A DNA stretch of 64,000 nucleotides from Hyalella azteca. Taxonomy: Eukaryota > Arthropoda > Malacostraca > Amphipoda > Hyalellidae. The notes under the pieces are model-generated. The model was not told the DNA's origin, did not search any database, and worked only from the letters and a program-made list of their open reading frames with translations. The stretch is from NCBI RefSeq assembly GCF_000764305.2, contig NW_025947190.1, positions 528,997 through 592,996 on the forward strand. The letters run 5' to 3'. Positions 59,026 through 64,000 of this stretch are shown piece by piece; position 1 is the stretch's first letter; every line of letters starts with the position of its first letter. Both the position numbers and the translations under genes were made by a program.

Positions 59026-59273
59026 TGGTTTAACTACTATAAGGTTGACCCATCAGAAGCTCATTTTTGCCGTTGTAGTTTGTTGTTCACATGTGACGTC
59101 ACTGAGATCAGTGACGTCAGGGCATTAACCAATCACCGAAATGCGATCAAACCATCAACCATTCCGTCATGAGAATGACGGGTTTGTTTACGCTTCTCGA
59201 TTTACGTGACGTAACAAGAAAACAGAACTGAAAGACGGAACTTCTTGTGGGTCAACCTTATATAGTTCAACCA
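59026..59273. mobile_element. 248-bp terminal-inverted-repeat element (MITE-like)
   Basis: The left end TGGTTTAACTACTATAAGGT, continuing TGACCCATCAGAAG, pairs with the right end, whose complement reads TGGTTGAACTATATAAGGTT and continues GACCCACAAGAAG. That is about 34 bases with a few mismatches and one 1-nt gap. No transposase frame lies between them. The interior is GC-richer and packed with TGACG words and a CCAAT box (59129-59133). I find no convincing target-site duplication, so the superfamily is undetermined. Confidence 0.65.
59094..59119. promoter_or_regulatory. Palindrome of two CRE sites
   Basis: TGACGTCACTGA, spacer GA, then TCAGTGACGTCA: 12-bp perfect arms, each carrying the full CREB/ATF octamer TGACGTCA. 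Other TGACG words follow at 59164-59181 (CCGTCAT/ATGACGG hairpin) and 59204-59210 (GTGACGTAA). The concentration suggests a bZIP-responsive promoter or enhancer carried by the inverted-repeat element. Confidence 0.6.
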
Positions 59274-59279
59274 CGAGCG

Positions 59280-59480
59280 TGAATAGATTAGGCAAGGAAA
59301 TGTTACGCCGGAGTAGGTGCAGCCAGATGCGAGAAAGCGCAGCCGTGCACCACCAATTTCATGCACCAATGAGCGATGAATCAAACGCCTTGGATCTCTC
59401 CGGACATCCACCAATCAGCCGTGAACCACTCGGCTTTGTCCTCCTCCGGCCTTGCATAAAACCTGCCGTGCCCCACCAGG
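59280..59480. promoter_or_regulatory. GC-rich, CCAAT-containing promoter-like block
   Basis: CCAAT at 59353-59357, 59366-59370 and 59411-59415 (as CCAATCAG), then a GCATAAAAC TATA-like word near 59453. The block has noticeably more CpG than its surroundings. A 72-codon frame across it (59279-59497) is not recognisable. It could be the promoter of an unseen transcript toward 59500 or a relic of a transposon promoter. Confidence 0.35.
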
Positions 59481-59835
59481 CCGCGGATCGAATATGACTT
59501 CCGGGCATCGTTAAATTACGCAATTTTACGTTCACTGCATCTGAGGTTGGGTTTCAGATAGCATAGTTCTGTTCCAAAACTTATCGTCATTCGAAGAGTG
59601 GCCGTTCAACCGAAGGCTGGTTCGACGTACGGCCTAGATATGATTGTCCAGCGGTATTAAAGGCTGCGTTCCGAAAGGTAGGAATCATGATGGTCCATTA
59701 CATCCAGGACAGTGGTGGTCTTCGGCAGGCAACCCAGATGCGGAACTGTCTGCTTATGAGTCAGCATGGCTGAAAACTTACGACGTTATTATCTATAAGC
59801 CGTGTGTATGTTGTGTTACTGGCCTCTGCAGCTGG

Positions 59836-60515
59836 CTTGGCGTTAGCTCCATGGCTCATAAATGAGTTAAATATGTGGTTCATGGCTCCAACCTCGGTTT
59901 CTTCGTAAATTTATACTCAAAACTTTTCACAGTTGGGTATAGCCTAGGTATTAAACCACAACTCACTGCTTCAATTTTATTCCTCCAAACTTTCATCACA
60001 TGAACACCCTGAAATGGATTGTAAAAATATTGTTTGAAATTTATGTGTTACGTAACCCCCATGTTAGTAAGTCGCGAAAAAAAAATCGGTTTTCCGATGC
60101 CGACCGCCAAAAATGGATTTCAGATTCGTAATCTACACCCCAAAAAACATATAATTAAAAAAAAAACACCCTTTTTTTTTGATGTAGTTAATCTGCAATA
60201 ATACCCTTTCAACCATGGTGTTACTGGCCTGGATTATGGTGTTTCAGTGTATTACTTGGCTTCAAGTTCTGGAACTGAGTAAATTATTGCACGCTGACCT
60301 GGCTTGGCGTTAACTCCATGGCTCATTTATGAGTGAAATATGTGGTCCATGGCTCCACCCTCAGTTTCTTCGTAAATTTATACTCAGAACTTTTCACAGT
60401 TGGGTATAGCCAAGATATTTAAACCACAACTCACTGCTTCAATTTTATTCCTCCAACTTTCATCACTTGAACACCCTGAAATGGATGGTAATAAATATTG
60501 TTTGAAATTTATGTC
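59836..60515. repeat. Direct duplication, ~210-bp copies spaced 467 bp
   Basis: CTTGGCGTTAGCTCCATGGC at 59836 and CTTGGCGTTAACTCCATGGC at 60303 begin two copies that match almost base for base through TTCTTCGTAAATTTATACTC, TTTTCACAGTTGGGTATAGC, CAATTTTATTCCTCCAA and ACACCCTGAAATGGAT to TTGTTTGAAATTTATGT. The words GTGTTACTGGCCT at 59813 and 60219 suggest the duplicated region starts earlier, with a rearranged interval. No frame is conserved. Confidence 0.88.
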
Positions 60516-61285
60516 ATTCATCGTAATTGTTCACAGGGCTAATCGATAAAAGAGAATAACTGTAGTTAATAGTAATTGATTTAGTTCGACTTTATACAAA
60601 GCGGATCAGCGAATGGAATGGCAGTCACTAACGGAGGAAATTTGTAAACAATTCCCGCGTTGTCTGGGAATTACATTGTTGACGGTAGGTTGTCAGTGAC
60701 TCCCTCATCCCTATCATATTGCCATTCACCTGCCACTGCCAGTCCTAGATGATGAATGATGATGGACATACCGGAGTGAATTCTAAGAATGATGACTTCC
60801 TGACTCATATATTCACAGGTTCAATATCAATTTAGCGGGCTGACCAAAATATCAGCTGAGTTGTACAGCTTGAATGAGCTTGTACGATCAGCCTACGAGT
60901 ACGATGTACTGTTGAGTAGGTATGAGTGGGGCCTCCCTGCCCCTGCGTTCGGCCTTTCGGTGCGGTTTCAATTTTCAACGTATGAAATTTTGCAATTGAA
61001 TTGGGCTTCATCTTACAAGTTCCAGTTATGAATTGATGCTTACTTGCCTTATGCTATTAGCTTATTTGTCCACATTGACTGATTGAGTAGGCTAATATTT
61101 TATACATTTAATCCAATATAGGCATTATAGGGTAAACGTGGTATATTCCGACATCGTGGGTAATTCCGACACCTTTCTAGTTTTTCCTTTATATTAAGCT
61201 TTGTTTTAGTTCCATGTGTTTGTTATTGGTTGAAATTGTGACGTCATACATTTGCGCGTCAAACTACTGCCAAAACACTCGGTCT

Positions 61286-61300
61286 GGGCCATCTAGCGGG
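61286..61300 (-). promoter_or_regulatory. CTCF-like motif
   Basis: The minus strand reads CCCGCTAGATGGCCC, close to the CTCF core CCNCTAGATGGCGC with one difference (GGCC for GGCG). A CRE (TGACGTCA, 61241-61248) lies 38 bp to its left. CTCF sites mark insulators in arthropods and vertebrates, and this lies between the Atonal-type gene and transposon DNA. A single motif is weak evidence. Confidence 0.3.
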
Positions 61301-62513
61301 AAAATGTTGAGATCCCCATGGTCAGCCACTATGCAGAGGGTGGATGCAGCGTCACCAATACATGGATTTTTAAGCCCAAAGCGTGGCCGGCCATTTTAAA
61401 GATGCGTCGCCGGGTAATTTTTAATGAAAAGCCATTTACGCTGAGTAACGACGAACTATTTACAAGCCACAAACTTATTTAAAGGTTGCATGCACGTTTT
61501 ACCCCAAATAACTAATTTTACCCTAAAAACAGTCCGATTGTACAGCAAGTGTCAAGTGAACACGTAATAAAGCAGTCTGACCGCTCTAATATGACCGAAA
61601 CTACGCAATCAAAAAAACGTTTACATTTTTTGCGGGAACTCATCGCAACTGATTTCCGGACAAGCTTCGCTGCATAACAATAATAAAATGTAAGACATGC
61701 CCGGGTTACTTCTGACTCTTCCGCTTGTCGGATACGGAATGTACGGTAATCGTAAACTGCGGCTATTATACATACAAAATTTAAACAGACGTGTTCAGTG
61801 TTGCCATATGACTTTGGAGAAAATTTCATCTTATATAAAGTTCTAGATTTCTCATTCACCAAATTTCCGTATAAAGAAAAATCATATATTATTAAAAGAT
61901 AATTAAAGGCATACTGTACTGAGTATTACGTCTGTTCCTCCACAAACTGCTCCTGCGCAGCGTAGAATTGATGGCCGGGATTGCGCAAACACGTGCGCGA
62001 AGAGAAACAATTTTGATTACATTGCGCCAACTATGTGCAGCAATGGCTTAAAAAAAGTCAAAATGTGCGGGAAAATTCACCAAAAACATACCTACATCAT
62101 CCTGAGTGTGGTGAGATCCAAAGAGAGATGGTGCAGGCCACCCAATGGGATTATTTATTGAGATCATAGTGACAAACCAGAGATTTTTTGGAATCGGTTA
62201 ATTTTTAATTTCCAAATTTTCTCAAGATTTTAACCAATTTCTTATGTATGATAATGCTGGTTATGAGTGGTTAGGATGGAATTCTAATTTTGAAGTTTCA
62301 TATATTATTTCGATCCACCAAGACCACTTTTTTGACCCAGCATCGTTATTTGAGGCAAAAGATGAACTTCTTAAAGGCTTAAAACACGTACGCTAACTTG
62401 CTCAGTTTCTATAAAGTACCTAATCACTTGGAAGTTGCAAGTCTGCACCTTTCACTCAACAATTAAAATTAGACTTATAAAAAGTATTAGTTAGTTGAAA
62501 ATTTGTCTCTTAA

Positions 62514-63020
62514 GGGGACCGCCCTAGCTAAAAATTGAAAAATTTCACTTTTTTCTTTTATTAATGCTTTCTAAAGCTGACTTTTAGACGCCTCTAACGA
62601 TGTAATCGGCATGTCTGTGCGTGCGTTAGTTTTTTTTATTGATTTTAGTACGATTGGTTGATCTAGCCCACGTGGCTCACACGGGCCAATTGCGCTACTC
62701 GGGCGCTACTCAGCTGTTGCGTCATTGCCGACCAATCGAGCTGGCAATTTTCAACGCCTTGCTTCAGTGGCCAATGAGAGATATCAGGGTGGAGCTCTGA
62801 TTTTTACGCATCCAATGGTGTAACAGCATGCCTGTATGTGTGTTAGTTTGTACGTAATCTGGCTTTTACTACGACTCGATCATTGGCCGCCACGCTCCAG
62901 CGATGTGTTTCTAGCCTTGCACATGCTCCGATATCGATCTGCAAGCGTCAGTTAGTCTTGAACTGTGCTGAGTGAAGGTGCTGCGAGTGTTTCTTTGTTT
63001 ACAATTTAGATTCCTATCAG
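62514..63020 (+). mobile_element. 5' end and promoter of a Mutator-like DNA transposon
   Basis: TTAA (62510-62513) is followed by GGGGACCGCCCTAGCTAAAA, a terminus-like start 680 bp upstream of a Mutator-family transposase frame in the same orientation. Between them are six CCAAT boxes in either orientation (62653, 62686, 62732, 62771, 62812, 62882) and a ~75-bp diverged direct repeat (CGGCATGTCTGTGCGTGCGTTAG near 62608 and a CAGCATGCCTGTATGTGTGTTAG copy near 62825). A splice-donor-like CAGGTAAGA occurs at 63018-63026. The matching 3' end is not in the window because of the artificial junction at 63786, so the terminal repeat is unconfirmed. Confidence 0.5.
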
Positions 63021-63191
63021 GTAAGATGCCTAAACGTAAAAGGTATAATATAGGTAAAAGTGGGTATGTTTGACCTCGTGGAGGTCAACGAGAGCCACCT
63101 GTTGAGCCGCCTGCGATCGTCAATCCCCTTGCACGCCAGCAAGAAATACTTGCCATTGCTCCAAGCATGCAGGATGCCGGTGTAAGTCAGG

Positions 63192-63785
63192 TTGAGAAGG
63201 CCGGTAAAATGGTCCTTCTTCCTATTATTGAACGCAATTCACGCGGAAGCTTCGATTTCCACCAAATGCCAGGCTTGCGATGCGAAGCAAGATTTGTATA
63301 AGGCTGAACATGCGAAGAAAATTGATGGTAGTGTGTCTCCATTCACTCTTCACAATCTTACCCTTATATACTATTCACTAATGAATAGTGATGGCTTAGC
63401 CGGGTGCAAGCGGATCTGTGCTGCCCTGTCAACCGATGGCTTCTCAAACGAAGCCTTCTCTGGGCATTGTGCCTTTCTCTTCAGTGAAATGGAGAAGTTC
63501 TTTGCAATGAAGCAGAATGAAATGATATCAGCTCTGAAGCGGACTTCTTCTGAGAATGGGACTTACCAGGAAGGCGACGAATTTCTCGACCTGGATGTCA
63601 GCTTTGACGGGACCTGGATGACTCGCGGTCACAAGTCGCACATTGGCATCGGTTGTGTAATTGAACTTGAAACCGGCTTTGTGCTTGACTTTGAGGTCCT
63701 GTCAAACTTCTGCCAGGAATGCTTCAAGAAAGAGAAAGCCCTGTCCCCGGAGGAGTCTGCATGCTGGAAGGAGACGCATGTCAAG
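63192..63785 (+). pseudogene. Mutator-like transposase, truncated
   Basis: About 198 genuine codons. From residue 26 it matches the animal Mutator-like transposase family: a CQAC zinc-knuckle half, DLYKAEHAKK, a helical GLAGCKRICAALS segment, then the catalytic-domain signature DLDVSFDGTWMTRGHKSHIG (residues 133-152, catalytic D139) and VLDFEVLSNFCQEC (165-177) with a CxxC. Full-length relatives are about 500 residues, so the rest of the DDE domain is missing. The apparent end R-C-V-stop is encoded entirely by the adapter at 63786. At the 5' side the frame has no ATG before residue 64. A plausible start MPKRKRYN at 63026 is in another frame with a TGA after 15 codons, so there is an intron, a frameshift or decay. 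Transposases of this family cut and paste their own element in the nucleus. Confidence 0.85.
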
Positions 63786-63804
63786 AGATGTGTATAAGAG
63801 ACAG
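63786..63804 (+). other. Nextera/Tn5 mosaic-end adapter (assembly artefact)
   Basis: AGATGTGTATAAGAGACAG is a perfect 19/19 match to the hyperactive Tn5 mosaic end used in Nextera sequencing libraries. It creates the stop codon of the transposase frame and the DVYKRQ peptide (its complement gives LLYTS), a known contaminant signature. Left and right flanks are therefore not necessarily contiguous in the genome. Confidence 0.97.
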
Positions 63805-63859
63805 CGGTTACTTCCTACATTATTTACAGGCCTTGATCTACGGACATCATTCCTACTAA

Positions 63860-64000
63860 TTACTTGTCCTCCATCTCCTCCGACTGTCCGTGAGCAGCCG
63901 GTGTTGTCTTGGCAGCTTGGAAGTGATTGACCTGATTTTCCGTGCCTTTCCGCCTGATTCTCTCCTGCCACTTCTTGCGAAAAACCGCCCTTTCCAAGGG
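63860..64000 (-). CDS. Possible C-terminal fragment of an unknown protein, runs off the window
   Basis: Reading inward from the window edge, the minus strand is open for 46 codons to a TAA at 63862-63860. The tail is strongly charged (PLERAVFRKKWQERIRRKGT, then ...GQSEEMEDK). The composition looks like a basic/acidic protein tail and the DNA is GC-richer than the rest of the window. The family is not recognised and the plus strand is also open here, so it may not be coding. Because it lies beyond the adapter, it may belong to another locus. Confidence 0.25.
   Translation of the reverse strand, partial: PLERAVFRKKWQERIRRKGTENQVNHFQAAKTTPAAHGQSEEMEDK

Larger units (their letters stand above)
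59481..62509. other. Intergenic, duplicated and transposon-derived DNA
   Basis: No cellular gene supported. Contents are the direct duplication at 59836-60515, poly-A and poly-T rich DNA at 60080-60180, a hairpin AATTCCC/GGGAATT at 60650-60672, a two-copy 20-bp word GTGG(G)TA(A/T)ATTCCGACA at 61138-61172, and the motif block near 61240-61400. AGGGTAAA at 61128 and its complement TTTACCCT at 61516 could be the ends of a further ~400-bp element. Confidence 0.45.

Noticed and set aside
63661..63971. ORFs on both strands spanning the adapter
   Set aside because: Both run through the adapter (DVYKRQ or LLYTS signatures) and join sequences that may not be contiguous.

Overview
This is AT-rich, almost gene-empty nuclear DNA from an animal. 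It is probably an arthropod, and my best guess is a crustacean. Three things point there. The one complete gene is an Atonal-type bHLH proneural gene with the Ato/Amos-style 'LQMAQTYI' helix 2. Its promoter pairs a TATA box with a TCAGT initiator, the arthropod consensus. The mobile DNA (mariner-like and Mutator-like transposases) and the density of minisatellites are common in crustacean genomes. Species assignment is inference only. There are no operons, phage genes, CRISPR arrays or rRNA, and I could support no tRNA.

Layout. Positions 1-53,800 are essentially a gene desert. It holds about twenty unrelated tandem-repeat arrays with periods of 15 to about 91 bp. The most regular are an 82-bp dimeric array (8245-8700), a 15-bp array (10935-11115), a 23-bp array carrying ACGTCA (30594-30826), nested 56/17-bp repeats (39530-39990), a CTAG-rich 23-bp array (40370-40850), a 33-bp array with a 168-bp higher-order unit (41459-41876) and a 23-bp TCTAACTC array (43508-44035). 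Other contents are a tandemly duplicated, internally deleted mariner-like element (21050-22274), a short TTAA-flanked inverted repeat (16342-16418), a possible 96-residue membrane-anchored ORF (15431-15721), and a CCAAT-box cluster with no ORF beside it (35134-35228).

Positions 53,834-55,020 hold the main gene. It is a single-exon Atonal-family transcription factor on the minus strand (54767-54051), with a TATA box and initiator spaced 31 bp apart, a two-codon upstream ORF, and an inverted-repeat element just 3' of the stop.

Positions 59,000-64,000 are mobile-element territory. They hold a 248-bp inverted-repeat element with a 26-bp palindrome made of two CRE sites, a 467-bp-spaced direct duplication, a CTCF-like motif, and the 5' part of a Mutator-like DNA transposon (from about 62,514) with six CCAAT boxes and a transposase ORF. 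That ORF is cut off by a perfect 19-bp Nextera/Tn5 mosaic-end adapter at 63786-63804. The last 196 bases are therefore probably joined by a library or assembly artefact and may come from elsewhere in the genome.

The genes do not form a visible pathway. The biology here is one neural-fate regulator in a large repeat-rich intergenic landscape, as is common for developmental transcription factors.
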